64,000 bases of DNA from positions 124,001 to 188,000 of the forward strand of contig CAZCOG010000004.1 in the NCBI GenBank assembly GCA_964500445.1, in the 5' to 3' direction. The notes below the pieces were generated by a model. It searched no databases and had not been told where the DNA came from. It was given only the letters and a program-made list of their open reading frames with translations. This stretch comes from Persicitalea sp964500445 (GTDB taxonomy: Bacteria; Bacteroidota; Bacteroidia; Cytophagales; Spirosomataceae). Both the position numbers and the translations under genes were made by a program. Positions 8,255-17,392 of the stretch are shown in pieces. Position 1 is the stretch's first letter. The number at the start of each line of letters is the position of its first letter.

Positions 8255-9901
8255 CTACTGATGAATAGCACGTTTCTGGGAGGAATAGTCCATGGCTGCT
8301 TTCACGAAATGGACAAATAATGGATGCGGATTCATTACGGTACTTCTCAATTCAGGGTGAAACTGGACGCCGATGAAAAACGGGTGTTCCGGCAGTTCAA
8401 TCATCTCTACCAGATTATTTTTAGGATTAATCCCTGTCGCCCGCATTCCGCCGTCTTCGAAAGCTTTAAGGTATTCGTTATTAAACTCATAACGATGGCG
8501 GTGACGCTCACTGATATTTACTTTTCCGTAGATTTTGTGCGCCATGGAATCTTTCTTGATCTTACAATCGTAAGCGCCCAAGCGCATAGTACCGCCTTTA
8601 TCCTCCACATCTTTCTGGTCGGCCATGAGGTGAATGACCGCATGGGGCGAATCGTTGTCCATCTCAAATGAATGGGCTCCTTCCATGCCCAAAACATTAC
8701 GGGCATACTCAATGACGGCCATTTGCATCCCCAGGCAAATTCCGAAAAAGGGAATACCTTTCTCCCGCACATACCGAATTGCTTCAATTTTGCCATCGAT
8801 GCCGCGCTCTCCGAAACCAGGTGCGACAAGTACCCCATCTAGATTTTGCAGTTTATCCAGAGCATTATCGGGAGTCAACGTTTCGGAATGAATCCAATCG
8901 ATGTTAACCTTACACTCGTTCATGGCTCCGGCATGAATAAAAGCCTCCACAATGGACTTATATGCATCGTGTAGTTCAACGTACTTACCTACCAGGCCAA
9001 TGCGGACGGAATCGCTCGGATTTTTGAGCTTAGAAAGAAAACTTTTCCAGGAATCGAGATCGGCGTCCTGGTCATTGTAGATGTCGAGCATATATAGTGC
9101 CCGCTGATCGAGTCTCTCCTTTCGCATAAGAAGAGGGACATCGTAAATCGTTTCGGCGTCCATTGCCTCAATCACCGAGTTGATCTGTACGTTGCAGAAA
9201 AGTGCGATTTTTTTTCGCAGGTCATCAGGCAATGGATGTTCAGTGCGGCACACCAGAATATCAGGCTGAATACCTGCTTCCTGCAACATCCTGACGGAGT
9301 GTTGCGTAGGCTTTGTTTTCAATTCTCCTGCCGAATTCAGGTAGGGAATTAAAGTCAGGTGAATGATAAGGGTATCTTTTTCACTCAACTCAAACTTGAT
9401 TTGCCGCACCGCTTCGATGAACGGCAACGATTCGATATCACCCACACAACCTCCAATCTCGGTGATCACTACATCGTAGTCGCCACTTTCGCCCAGCAGC
9501 ATCATGTTTTTTTTGATCTCGTCCGTAATGTGCGGGACTACCTGCACCGTGCGCCCTAGGAAATCACCCCGCCGCTCACGCATAATGACGTTGTAATAAA
9601 TACGCCCGGTGGTAACATTGTTAGCCTGGGAAGTGCGAACATTCAGAAACCGCTCATAATGACCCAAATCCAGATCCGTTTCGGCGCCATCATCCGTGAC
9701 GTAACACTCACCGTGCTCGTAGGGATTCAGCGTGCCGGGATCGACATTTATGTAGGGATCGAACTTTTGAATTGTGACCGATAAACCCCGCGATTGCAGG
9801 AGTTTGGCCAATGAAGAGGCAATAATTCCTTTGCCCAGTGAGGATGTAACACCGCCCGTAACGAAAATGTACTTAGCGGTCTTGGGTGCAGTAGCAGCCA
9901 T
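8255..9901 (-). CDS. pyrG: CTP synthase (glutamine-hydrolysing)
   Basis: Makes CTP from UTP, ATP and glutamine, the last step of pyrimidine nucleotide synthesis. At 548 residues it is full length. The synthase domain starts with KYIFVTGGVTSSLGKG (the P-loop-like ATP site), then KFDPYINVDPGTLNPYEHGE and the Mg/CTP-feedback region GGCVGDIESLPF. The class I glutamine amidotransferase domain has FFGICLGMQ with the nucleophile Cys at residue 389 and the C-terminal FHPE partner (GVQFHPELRS). A canonical promoter precedes it and yidC follows on the same strand with its own promoter-like box. Confidence 0.97.
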   Translation of the reverse strand: MAATAPKTAKYIFVTGGVTSSLGKGIIASSLAKLLQSRGLSVTIQKFDPYINVDPGTLNPYEHGECYVTDDGAETDLDLGHYERFLNVRTSQANNVTTGRIYYNVIMRERRGDFLGRTVQVVPHITDEIKKNMMLLGESGDYDVVITEIGGCVGDIESLPFIEAVRQIKFELSEKDTLIIHLTLIPYLNSAGELKTKPTQHSVRMLQEAGIQPDILVCRTEHPLPDDLRKKIALFCNVQINSVIEAMDAETIYDVPLLMRKERLDQRALYMLDIYNDQDADLDSWKSFLSKLKNPSDSVRIGLVGKYVELHDAYKSIVEAFIHAGAMNECKVNIDWIHSETLTPDNALDKLQNLDGVLVAPGFGERGIDGKIEAIRYVREKGIPFFGICLGMQMAVIEYARNVLGMEGAHSFEMDNDSPHAVIHLMADQKDVEDKGGTMRLGAYDCKIKKDSMAHKIYGKVNISERHRHRYEFNNEYLKAFEDGGMRATGINPKNNLVEMIELPEHPFFIGVQFHPELRSTVMNPHPLFVHFVKAAMDYSSQKRAIHQ

Positions 9902-9935
9902 AAGACTTTGCTTTTTTTTCTTTGATTACGGGATT

Positions 9936-9969
9936 CAAAGGTACGGAAAAGCAGTCGGCTTATGGCAAA
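9936..9969 (-). promoter_or_regulatory. putative pyrG promoter
   Basis: On the minus strand, TTTG (9966-9969) is followed after 22 bases by TACCTTTG (9936-9943), a good match to the Bacteroidota consensus. The expected transcription start leaves a leader of roughly 30 bases before the pyrG ATG at 9901. Confidence 0.6.
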
Positions 9970-9994
9970 GAGTATTCAGGTTTTTGATTAGAAT

Positions 9995-11152
9995 CTAGGA
10001 TAGATGTTCTTTAAAACTCTCATAACCATAGCTCCGCACGAGTCGAAAAGTTTCGTCTTTTTGCCAAATTCCAATGGAAGGTAGGTTGACCCCGTTGAAA
10101 GTCGTCGTTTTCACCATTGTGTAATGAATCATGTCTTCAAACACCAGCTTATCTCCTACTTCAAGAGGCTGATCGAACGAATAATCTCCCATATAATCCC
10201 CGGCCAGACAGGTCATTCCGCCAAGACGATACGTTGGCTTGCTTTCCACGGGTTCATGGTATGCACCTTCAATTCGGGGTTTGTAAGGCATCTCGAGAGT
10301 ATCTGGCATGTGCGCGGCAAAGGACACATCCAGGATGGCCACTTGTATTCCCTGACTATCCATCACGTCAAGTACTGTCGAATAAAGTATGCCCGTTTGC
10401 CAGGCAATAGCCGAACCGGGTTCCAGAATTACTTCCAGATCATATTTTTCCCGAACTGTTTTAATCAGCCTGATTAGCCGCTCAATGTCATATCCCTCCC
10501 GCGTCATGAGGTGGCCTCCGCCCATATTGAGCCATTTGGCTTGATGCAAAAGATTGCCAAATTTCGCTTCCAGCGCGGCTAATGTACGTTCCAGCGTGTC
10601 GGAGCCGTTCTCGCATAACGTGTGAAAATGAATACCCTCCACGCCATCAGGTAGGGTGTCGCCGAATTTATCGCGCGTTTCGCCTAATCGTGAGCCGGCA
10701 ATACATGGATTGTACATTTCGGCCTCAACCTCAGAGTATTGCGGATTGACACGGATGCCAACCGAAATTTTCTGGTCCGGATTATCCTGGTTGAACTTCC
10801 AGATCCGCTCTTTGTAACGATTGAATTGGCTCAATGTGTTAAAAGTCAAATGACTACTCCTTTCCAGCACTTCCTCAAATTCAGCATCCAGGTAAGCAGG
10901 TATATAGGTATGGGCCTTTACCCCTAAGTACTCATTGATGAGCTTAATTTCGTTCAGGGAACTAGCTGTGGCGCCACTCAGATACTCTCCAACAATTGGA
11001 AAGACACTGTACATTGAGAAAGCTTTTAACGCCAGAATGATTTTACAACCAGCGGCCTTTTGCACTCCATCGATTAATGAAAGATTGGATCGAAGTTTAC
11101 TTTCTTCTAATACATAACAGGGTGACGGAATTTCGGAATATTCGATGGACAT
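9995..11152 (-). CDS. nspC: carboxynorspermidine decarboxylase
   Basis: PLP enzyme that decarboxylates carboxynorspermidine or carboxyspermidine, the last step of the alternative polyamine route used by Bacteroidota and Vibrio. At 385 residues with alanine-racemase fold (fold type III): IPSPCYVLEESKLRSN at the start, the PLP lysine at residue 43 in IILALKAF, SGATASSLNEIKL, GIRVNPQYSEVE, HFHTLCENGS, and the C-terminal GGMTCLAGDYMGDY that supplies the second catalytic half-site. The partner dehydrogenase (carboxynorspermidine synthase) is not in the window. It is transcribed in the same direction as pyrG and the restriction genes upstream, separated from the latter by 48 bases. Confidence 0.93.
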   Translation of the reverse strand: MSIEYSEIPSPCYVLEESKLRSNLSLIDGVQKAAGCKIILALKAFSMYSVFPIVGEYLSGATASSLNEIKLINEYLGVKAHTYIPAYLDAEFEEVLERSSHLTFNTLSQFNRYKERIWKFNQDNPDQKISVGIRVNPQYSEVEAEMYNPCIAGSRLGETRDKFGDTLPDGVEGIHFHTLCENGSDTLERTLAALEAKFGNLLHQAKWLNMGGGHLMTREGYDIERLIRLIKTVREKYDLEVILEPGSAIAWQTGILYSTVLDVMDSQGIQVAILDVSFAAHMPDTLEMPYKPRIEGAYHEPVESKPTYRLGGMTCLAGDYMGDYSFDQPLEVGDKLVFEDMIHYTMVKTTTFNGVNLPSIGIWQKDETFRLVRSYGYESFKEHLS

Positions 11153-11199
11153 ATCAGTATTTAATTTCGATAGTTATTTTTATATATTGTAGCTAAAGC

Positions 11200-12684
11200 T
11201 CATACAAAATTAGGGTCAACACGAAAGTTTTCTACAATCTTTTTGCTATATCCCTTCCAGCCTCCTCGAAAGTCACGTCCAGCGATTGACATATAATCCG
11301 TCATTTTCTTTGAATTCAACTGTGCAAGTAGTTTCCCATAATCTCCATCGTATTTAATAAAATATCCAGAGTATATGGTAGCTGATTCATTCTCGTAAAG
11401 AATAAATTTTGGTTTTTTATTCATCGGTGAAAAAACAATCTTTTTACCAAATGATTTATCCAAACTCTGCGCCCTCCCAAAAGCATACCACGTGACAGCA
11501 TTGGGTTTGCCATTATCTCGCCGATCTAAGATAGACTTCTGATCGAGCAAATAAGCATATGATAAAGGATATTCAGCTTTCAATGTATTTTCAGGAATAA
11601 TTTCATGTTTCCCCTCTTTATTTTTCTTATAAGGAAATAGAATGTATTCCGAAACAGGTTCTTCGCTGCATTTAAGCCTGGAAGCTTTAACAATAGGTTT
11701 TAATATTTTCTGCTCAATCGTTACTTCCACACCCGCTTTTGATCTAACTTTCACGAGGCCTTCCAGCAAATTCTCCAGAATAGAAAAAAGATATAGTTTA
11801 TCACTAAGCGTAGTAATCCCGACTGATATTTGACAAATATCTCCCAACCTCTCCCCTCTATTCTCTACAGGCGAGGCCACGTTAAGTTGCCAGAGATCAT
11901 TCCTACTTAGTTCTTGAAATGAAATATCCCGGCTAACATATTCGTAATCTGGTTTGTATAGTTCGTATCTGAAACTACCCTTTGTTTTCTTTCCGAAAAC
12001 TGTAATAGCAGAATAGGTACCAGCATTTTCGAACACCCTCACTGTTCCATAGTTGGTTATGAGGTGCAAGTTTTGTTTTTCCTCAAAATATCGTCTGAGC
12101 GGCCGGGCTGTTTCAGAGAAAAAGTAGGAGTTAGGAGTAATATAACCGCAAATACCGTCGGGACTCAACAATCTCGTAGCTAACTCAAAAAAGGCGATGT
12201 AGGTATCCGTAGATCCTGAGCGACAAAAATCGTAATTTTCTTGTAGGAATGCGCGCTGCTCAAATGGCAAATTTTGGATTCTAATATAAGGGGGATTTCC
12301 TATGATATAATCAAATTTGAATTCCGAATTGAGCTCCTGTAAAGCATCTTTTTTCAAAAGATGCCACTCAACTTTCAATCCATCATTTTCTATTTCTTTA
12401 TCCAAGTTTATTCTACAAAGATCGAGAGCAGCCTGGTCCACATCCCAACCATAAATTTTGCTTAAATTCTCTTCCAGATTTGAGCGAGAAGAAAATTGCA
12501 TAATCCGCTTTACAACTTCTACTAAAAACCGACCATCGCCACATGCAGGGTCGAGAATTACTTTATTTAGAATATTTGCAGAATTGATTCCGGTTTCATC
12601 TAATATTTTTTGAACTATACTTGTCGGGGTATATACCTTGCCAAGCAATTTTTTCTGATCGTATATTCGGTTAAGTGATGCCAT
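11200..12684 (-). CDS. type II N6-adenine DNA methyltransferase (Eco57I/TaqI-like class)
   Basis: Methylates adenine in a specific DNA site and protects it from the neighbouring endonuclease. I use the ATG at 12684; a TTG one codon earlier also opens the frame. The 494-residue protein has motif I in ILDPACGDGRFLVEVVKR, the gamma-class catalytic motif IV NPPY in YIIGNPPYIRIQ (about residue 134), then GYITPNSYFFSETARPLR. From about residue 250 the protein becomes a target-recognition region of the TaqI/Eco57I type (GDICQISVGITTLSDKLYLF). The gene is visibly more AT-rich and richer in AAA, ATT and TTT codons than its neighbours, which suggests recent transfer. It starts three bases after the stop of the endonuclease gene. 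Confidence 0.88.
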   Translation of the reverse strand: MASLNRIYDQKKLLGKVYTPTSIVQKILDETGINSANILNKVILDPACGDGRFLVEVVKRIMQFSSRSNLEENLSKIYGWDVDQAALDLCRINLDKEIENDGLKVEWHLLKKDALQELNSEFKFDYIIGNPPYIRIQNLPFEQRAFLQENYDFCRSGSTDTYIAFFELATRLLSPDGICGYITPNSYFFSETARPLRRYFEEKQNLHLITNYGTVRVFENAGTYSAITVFGKKTKGSFRYELYKPDYEYVSRDISFQELSRNDLWQLNVASPVENRGERLGDICQISVGITTLSDKLYLFSILENLLEGLVKVRSKAGVEVTIEQKILKPIVKASRLKCSEEPVSEYILFPYKKNKEGKHEIIPENTLKAEYPLSYAYLLDQKSILDRRDNGKPNAVTWYAFGRAQSLDKSFGKKIVFSPMNKKPKFILYENESATIYSGYFIKYDGDYGKLLAQLNSKKMTDYMSIAGRDFRGGWKGYSKKIVENFRVDPNFV

Positions 12685-12687
12685 CAA

Positions 12688-13353
12688 TTATTTTAAGATA
12701 TCAGCCCCCCTTAGTCTGCACATTTTAAATCCAACTATTTTTTCAATGCGTTCTGTAATCACGGGCGAACTAATATCCTTAAAAAGTATTTCGTATGTAT
12801 CCTGCTGGAAGGTGAAGTTTGTTTGGTCAGCCCTAATCCTCTTTGTTCCAGCTTTGTAAAGAGTCCCCAATTGACCTGTCTCAACGGCCTCCTTATCGAT
12901 GAAGCCCAGCAAAGATGCTACGGTTCCCTGCTGTTCAGATTGATGGAAGGAGAGACAAAAGTAGTGCGTCGTGCGGGAATTGGGCTTATGCAGCTGTGAG
13001 GCAGGGATATTCAACACATAATCAGCCGCCAAAATGCCTGTTTGCCTCTTCATGGCCTTTATGTCAAGTGAAAAGAAGCCGTCGTCAGTACTTAGTACGA
13101 AATCCTGCCCCCAATCCTGTCCGTCGACTGCACCGAATGACCGTTGCGGACGGGAAAGCTGATAAAAGTCGGCAAAAACAATCTCGCCCAAGGTGCCCGT
13201 GTAACGCATCATGCGGGTATGGCCCTTTTTATCATCTGATTTATCCCAGATATTGGCAACGCGGTGATTGGCCAGTGAATGCTCCACAAGCCGACGCGCG
13301 AAGCTTTTCTGCTCATCGCTGACATTGATTTGAATGTAAAAGTCATTCGTCAA
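12688..13353 (-). CDS. putative type II restriction endonuclease, PD-(D/E)XK fold
   Basis: A 221-residue protein beginning at a TTG at 13353 (TNDFYIQINVSDEQ); a TTG at 13380 would extend it by nine residues but deepen the overlap with the upstream lipoprotein gene to 38 bases. No ATG is available near the N-terminus. Candidate nuclease motifs fall in order: GTLGEIVFADF with the first Glu, WGQDFVL with the Asp, and SLDIKAMKRQTG fitting D-x-K with a nearby second Lys. Together with its tight coupling to the N6-adenine methyltransferase gene this strongly suggests the cognate nuclease. The protein resembles no named enzyme I can recall, so recognition site and subtype are unknown. Confidence 0.72.
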   Translation of the reverse strand: MTNDFYIQINVSDEQKSFARRLVEHSLANHRVANIWDKSDDKKGHTRMMRYTGTLGEIVFADFYQLSRPQRSFGAVDGQDWGQDFVLSTDDGFFSLDIKAMKRQTGILAADYVLNIPASQLHKPNSRTTHYFCLSFHQSEQQGTVASLLGFIDKEAVETGQLGTLYKAGTKRIRADQTNFTFQQDTYEILFKDISSPVITERIEKIVGFKMCRLRGADILK

Positions 13354-14167
13354 AATAGGCGCGCATTTTCTGGAACGCAAGCAAGTATTCCTTCGTAAAT
13401 GTTTCTGCTTTTGGGTACTTATCCATTTTCCCTACTGATTTTTTTAGTAGGTCAAAAGCCTTTTCTGCGTCTTTCTCATCATAAAAGTACCCTTGCCACC
13501 TTTTTGCAGAAGGACTATTTTTATTCAGACCCAGCCCGTGGGCATAAAATACAAAAGGAGAACCAACCAGCCCAGTTTCAAAATAGGTCTGCTTATTTTC
13601 TATTACACACTCGAAGTATTTTATAAGATAATCCAGGTGAGCAATGACGCGCATCCGTATTTCCTTTTCAGTCTGCTTCGTTTTTGGTTTGGCCCGCCAC
13701 TCGTTTTGTTCAGGAGCCAGTAAATCTACATCGTCGTAAATATACTGTTTGCTTTTTTGGCAAACCAAAGTCAGCTCGCCTTCGGTCGGGCCAACGTCCG
13801 CAAGTACTAGAATCAGGATTTGATCATTTTGTTCGAGAATATCGAACGAAAACCGGGCATTCTCACCGATTTGTAAGGTAAGGCGGTCGCCATTTTGCAG
13901 CCAGGTACCTTGTCGATAGGGTGTTTGGGTGGAGAAAAAAGCGGAACGCTGCCCGTCGTAAAGTGCAAAAGTCGAATTTCGAAACCCTGAACCCATTGCC
14001 TTTATTTGCTGGCTTTGCTCATAGTCCTGGGGAGTAGCGAGTGGACTGGGCTGGTAGTTAATTTTAATGATCTTCCAGGTAGCAATGAGCGGATCTTGGG
14101 GCTGACACTGCACGAAGCAAAGTACCAGCCCCAGAAACCAAAGTCGAAATTTCTTCCTGCCTATCAA
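13343..14167 (-). CDS. putative lipoprotein, hypothetical
   Basis: A 274-residue protein from a TTG start at 14167; an in-frame stop lies just upstream and no ATG occurs early. The N-terminus (basic RKKF, then a hydrophobic run ending CFVQC) looks like a lipoprotein signal with Cys near residue 21. Residues about 28-140 resemble small lipocalin-like or META-like beta domains found in Bacteroidota lipoproteins (ATWKIIKINYQ, RQGTWLQNGDRLTLQIGENARFS). The C-terminal 110 residues are helical, with a run on FYAHGLGLN and AKRWQGYFYDEKDAEKAF. Function unknown. Its stop overlaps the start of the endonuclease gene, so the two are probably translated from the same message. Confidence 0.65.
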   Translation of the reverse strand: MIGRKKFRLWFLGLVLCFVQCQPQDPLIATWKIIKINYQPSPLATPQDYEQSQQIKAMGSGFRNSTFALYDGQRSAFFSTQTPYRQGTWLQNGDRLTLQIGENARFSFDILEQNDQILILVLADVGPTEGELTLVCQKSKQYIYDDVDLLAPEQNEWRAKPKTKQTEKEIRMRVIAHLDYLIKYFECVIENKQTYFETGLVGSPFVFYAHGLGLNKNSPSAKRWQGYFYDEKDAEKAFDLLKKSVGKMDKYPKAETFTKEYLLAFQKMRAYFDE

Positions 14168-14233
14168 TACTTTTCAAGGTCATAATGAACGCTGGTACTC
14201 AATGGCAACCCGATCATTGAGTTCAATAACTTT

Positions 14234-15250
14234 TCAGGGTAAATCCAGCAAAAACCCAATAGTAAAGTTTGCGTCCCAGTCAAAAACAAACTGGTTGGTG
14301 CCCGTAGCGTCAGCGATCGCTTTGTAGATGTTTATACCTGCTTTCGACTTTGCATTTTCTAGTTTATACGCATCAGGAGCACTCAAAACAGTATAGCGTT
14401 CTTTACCTTTTCGGACTTCTTTCGCCATCTCGAAAGGTACTCCACCGATAATAAAGCACGTTTTTCGCCGGTCGGTTGGCACCTGCTTTGCTTTGGCCAT
14501 TACCTCATTGTAAACCTTGCTATCCTGTACATTGTCCTGAAAATATTTGGCACCGTAGGTTTCTATCGCCCGTACATTTCCGTTTTCAAGCCAGGAAATT
14601 TTTGTATTTCCTGAACCAATATCGGTAACAAAAGCACGCTGATCGTAGAGTTCGGGTAATACCGATTTCAGGGCTAGGGTGCCCTCCCGCTGCGGTGTCA
14701 CCTGGTTTACCTGGTAACCCAGCGATTTCAGCGCAGCGGTTATTTTGCTGGTTACGTCGGCCTTGGCCGCACCCGAACTAACCACGAAGTGTATGTTCTT
14801 CCCGCTCACACCATAGTCGAGCATGCTACCAATGTAGCGCTTCAGGCCCATACGCACATCAGCATCGGTGGCCATGTTTTCTGTCACCAGACTGTTGCCA
14901 AATTCCGCCTTTTCCAATTTCCATCGTTTTTGCGGATCGACGTTTATGATAAAGGAGTTAAAACCGCTTGCTCCCAGCTCAACCACTCCTTTGAGTGTAC
15001 CGTTGACGGGCTCGGGAGCATCATAGTCAAATGAAGTACCTGCCACGTCGGAGGCGGAATTGTCAGAAGCCGCGGAAGTGGAAGGTTCCGGCGTTTTGTA
15101 TTCAGAATTTCCCTCGACCGATTCAGTGCGGGCGTTATCCGCCATTGATTCAAGGGCTTTTTGGCCCCCGAAGTATTTGAAGCCGAAATAAAGGGCGGCC
15201 AAGATAAGCGCGGTGATAATTAAGCGTCCGGCTACAGTAAGTCGTTTCAT
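14234..15250 (-). CDS. membrane-anchored ASKHA (actin/Hsp70/Ppx-like) protein, third gene of coiled-coil operon
   Basis: A 338-residue protein from the ATG at 15250 (MKRLTVAGRL); the frame is open further upstream but the ATG puts a single transmembrane helix at residues 8-27. A Ser/Ala/Glu-rich linker follows to about residue 80. The rest shows the ASKHA nucleotide-binding plan: phosphate-1-like GVVELGASGFNSFIINV, phosphate-2-like FVTDIGSGNTKISWLENG, and adenosine-like CFIIGGVPFEMA. It may bind ATP or, like Ppx/GppA, act on a phosphate polymer or nucleotide. Charge distribution around the helix would place the domain outside the cytoplasm, which is odd for an ATPase. It lies 103 bases downstream of a membrane coiled-coil gene and 3' of a soluble coiled-coil gene on the same strand. 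No known system recognised. Confidence 0.65.
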   Translation of the reverse strand: MKRLTVAGRLIITALILAALYFGFKYFGGQKALESMADNARTESVEGNSEYKTPEPSTSAASDNSASDVAGTSFDYDAPEPVNGTLKGVVELGASGFNSFIINVDPQKRWKLEKAEFGNSLVTENMATDADVRMGLKRYIGSMLDYGVSGKNIHFVVSSGAAKADVTSKITAALKSLGYQVNQVTPQREGTLALKSVLPELYDQRAFVTDIGSGNTKISWLENGNVRAIETYGAKYFQDNVQDSKVYNEVMAKAKQVPTDRRKTCFIIGGVPFEMAKEVRKGKERYTVLSAPDAYKLENAKSKAGINIYKAIADATGTNQFVFDWDANFTIGFLLDLP

Positions 15251-15353
15251 TTTTTTGATTTTGAATGAGTGAATGACATAATGATAGAATAGATAAAAGT
15301 CGGCAAAAGTAACATTCAACTATTCTATCATAGCGCGGGTTGCCCCGCAAAAA

Positions 15354-16364
15354 TTAATCTAAGAGTCCGCGATAGTTGGAATCCTTCGGTGGATTAATGG
15401 ATATCGTAGCCGGTACCGGATCGGGGGCGTTGAGATCCACGAGCGAAAATTCTCCCTGGTTATACGCTTCCAGCATTTTTTGACCTTTATCAGAAAGTAT
15501 CCCGTTCTGCACATCCACTCCATTTATGAAGTCCATAGAAAGATCCATCGCCCGCTTCATTTCACCAAGCTTGCGGCTCATATCATCCTGAATGTATTCC
15601 ATCGACTCATCGAAATAGAATTTTTTGTCGGGATTACCTTTGAATATACTGATCGCGGTGCGCAGGGCATTGGAGCTTTCCTTCACGATTTTATACTCCG
15701 TTTCCTTTAATTTGACCTTGATTTCGGTTTCCTTGATAAAGTAATCGGCGCTCGTATTCACTTTTTCCATGAATTCCAGGATGGTTTTCATGTTGCGCTG
15801 CAACGGGAAAAGCTTTTCGTTCATTTCCTGCAGGCCCGCCCCTTCGATGGTGGCAAGTTGGGCCGTTTCGCGCATACCGGGCTTGTGCGAAAGTTCGCTG
15901 GCTTTATTTGCCTCGGCAAACTTTTGCTTGATCTGCTCATTATTCTCATTGATCTTTTTGTTCAGCTTGACGAGTTGACCCGCCAAGATGTTTATTTGAC
16001 CCTGCATCTTTTCGCGTTTATCTTTCAGATCACTAATGTAAATCTTCATGATTGCGATGGGGTCAAGCTTAATTACCAAGCCCGTAATTTTGCGCATCAG
16101 CGTTTTGAACAAGAAGAATACGGCTGTGCGTACGTCCCTGCTAGTGAGTAGAAAAACCAGACCGGCTAATGCTGCCAGCAGAATACCAAGGTATAGCGTA
16201 TTCTGTGTTACCTCGATTAGAAACAGAGCGATGATATTCCAAAAGTAGAGGACCAACGCCCCCGCCGCGCCAAGAAACAACATCGAAGTTATTCCTTCGG
16301 GTTTGGACCAATACGACTTCTTGCGGTCGTCTTCGGTGCCACCCAGTTGTGAAAAATCAGCCAT
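15354..16364 (-). CDS. membrane coiled-coil protein, second gene of ASKHA operon
   Basis: A 336-residue protein of unknown function. Residues 1-26 are soluble; two or three hydrophobic segments follow at about 27-48 (MLFLGAAGALVLYFW), 54-74 (YLGILLAALAGLVFLL) and possibly 80-95. From about residue 105 to 295 the protein is a long alpha-helical coiled coil rich in Lys, Glu, Gln and Met (KREKMQGQINILAGQLVKLN; TEIKVKLKETEYKIVKESS). The helical part resembles PspA/IM30-type membrane-associated coiled coils in style only; I do not claim homology. It is sandwiched between a soluble coiled-coil protein and a membrane-anchored ASKHA protein, all on one strand. Confidence 0.7.
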   Translation of the reverse strand: MADFSQLGGTEDDRKKSYWSKPEGITSMLFLGAAGALVLYFWNIIALFLIEVTQNTLYLGILLAALAGLVFLLTSRDVRTAVFFLFKTLMRKITGLVIKLDPIAIMKIYISDLKDKREKMQGQINILAGQLVKLNKKINENNEQIKQKFAEANKASELSHKPGMRETAQLATIEGAGLQEMNEKLFPLQRNMKTILEFMEKVNTSADYFIKETEIKVKLKETEYKIVKESSNALRTAISIFKGNPDKKFYFDESMEYIQDDMSRKLGEMKRAMDLSMDFINGVDVQNGILSDKGQKMLEAYNQGEFSLVDLNAPDPVPATISINPPKDSNYRGLLD

Positions 16365-16450
16365 TTTTTTTATTGGTTAGGTTGAACACGGACAATTAGA
16401 AATAATGAAGGAGCATCTGCCTTGTCCTGAGCAGACTTTCCCGTTGGTTA

Positions 16451-17149
16451 TCATTTTAAGTACTTATTGATTTTCTCGATATCCGCGTTGATTTGATCTA
16501 CCATACTTTGGTAGGTCAGGTCGAAACTGGCGCGGCTGCTATTTATTTTTTCAGTTTGCTCAAGTACTTCATCATTTATTTTTTCCAGACGGTCGTTGTT
16601 GGCATCGATCTTTTTTTGGAGGTCCAGAATTTGCTGGGTGTAGCTCTTGTTGTTATCCTCCAACTTTTTTGATTCCTGCTTCAGGCTCCCGATTCGATCG
16701 TCGATCGCACTTTCCACATCCTTTAAAAAACTCTCCCGGTCTTTATTCAGGACGTTCCCGTAGTGGTTGGCGGAGGTAGTAAGCACCGAGGTATCGGTGA
16801 CTCCCGAAGCCATGGCCTTGAAGCTGGCCCAGGACGCCTGAAACTGCTTTTCTTCGTTCAATCCCAACCCTTCCATACTTTTCAGTGCCTGCTTGAATTC
16901 AAAGTAGTCAGGTCCGGGAAGGTTGGCTTTCTCCAATAATTCGGCAAAATGCTCTACAAACTTGTGGTCTACTTCGATATTTGAAGGTATAGGAGCTATG
17001 TCTGTCCTTTCAGTTTGCACGGGTTGGGGAGAATTCGATTCAACCGATTGACCAGTTGGCTTCGGGTTGGAGTCAGCAGGCTTTCCCTCAGGATCTTTGA
17101 TAAAAAAGCTTAAAAGCTTACTTCCCAAGCTTTTCTCACTTTCGGCCAT
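16451..17149 (-). CDS. soluble coiled-coil protein, first gene of ASKHA operon
   Basis: A 232-residue protein without signal peptide or membrane segment. The N-terminal stretch KSLGSKLLSFFIKD could be a short amphipathic helix. A Pro/Ser/Gln-rich linker runs to about residue 55, then a helical globular part (KFVEHFAELLEKANLPGPDYF), and from about 135 to the end a coiled coil (IGSLKQESKKLEDNNKSYTQ; KIDANNDRLEKINDEVLE). No family recognised. It is the first gene of three co-directional genes; the next starts 86 bases downstream. Its coiled coil could pair with that of the membrane protein. Confidence 0.7.
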   Translation of the reverse strand: MAESEKSLGSKLLSFFIKDPEGKPADSNPKPTGQSVESNSPQPVQTERTDIAPIPSNIEVDHKFVEHFAELLEKANLPGPDYFEFKQALKSMEGLGLNEEKQFQASWASFKAMASGVTDTSVLTTSANHYGNVLNKDRESFLKDVESAIDDRIGSLKQESKKLEDNNKSYTQQILDLQKKIDANNDRLEKINDEVLEQTEKINSSRASFDLTYQSMVDQINADIEKINKYLK

Positions 17150-17392
17150 AGTATTGCGGATTTAGGTAGATGCGCCTTTAATTTTACCTGTCAATATTAC
17201 AAAACACCCGGCGTTTTTGTACTATCGGATTAGGACGAGCGGTGTAGGGCTTGGATGACGCCTTGAAAAAATTGGACGACAAATTGTCTTAAATCTCGGA
17301 TCAATAAGTTTTCATTTTTATCTTACCGATTCGGATAACCGATGCATTTTACCGAGATTACTTTCAATTTGCCATAAAATAAACAGAAGAAA

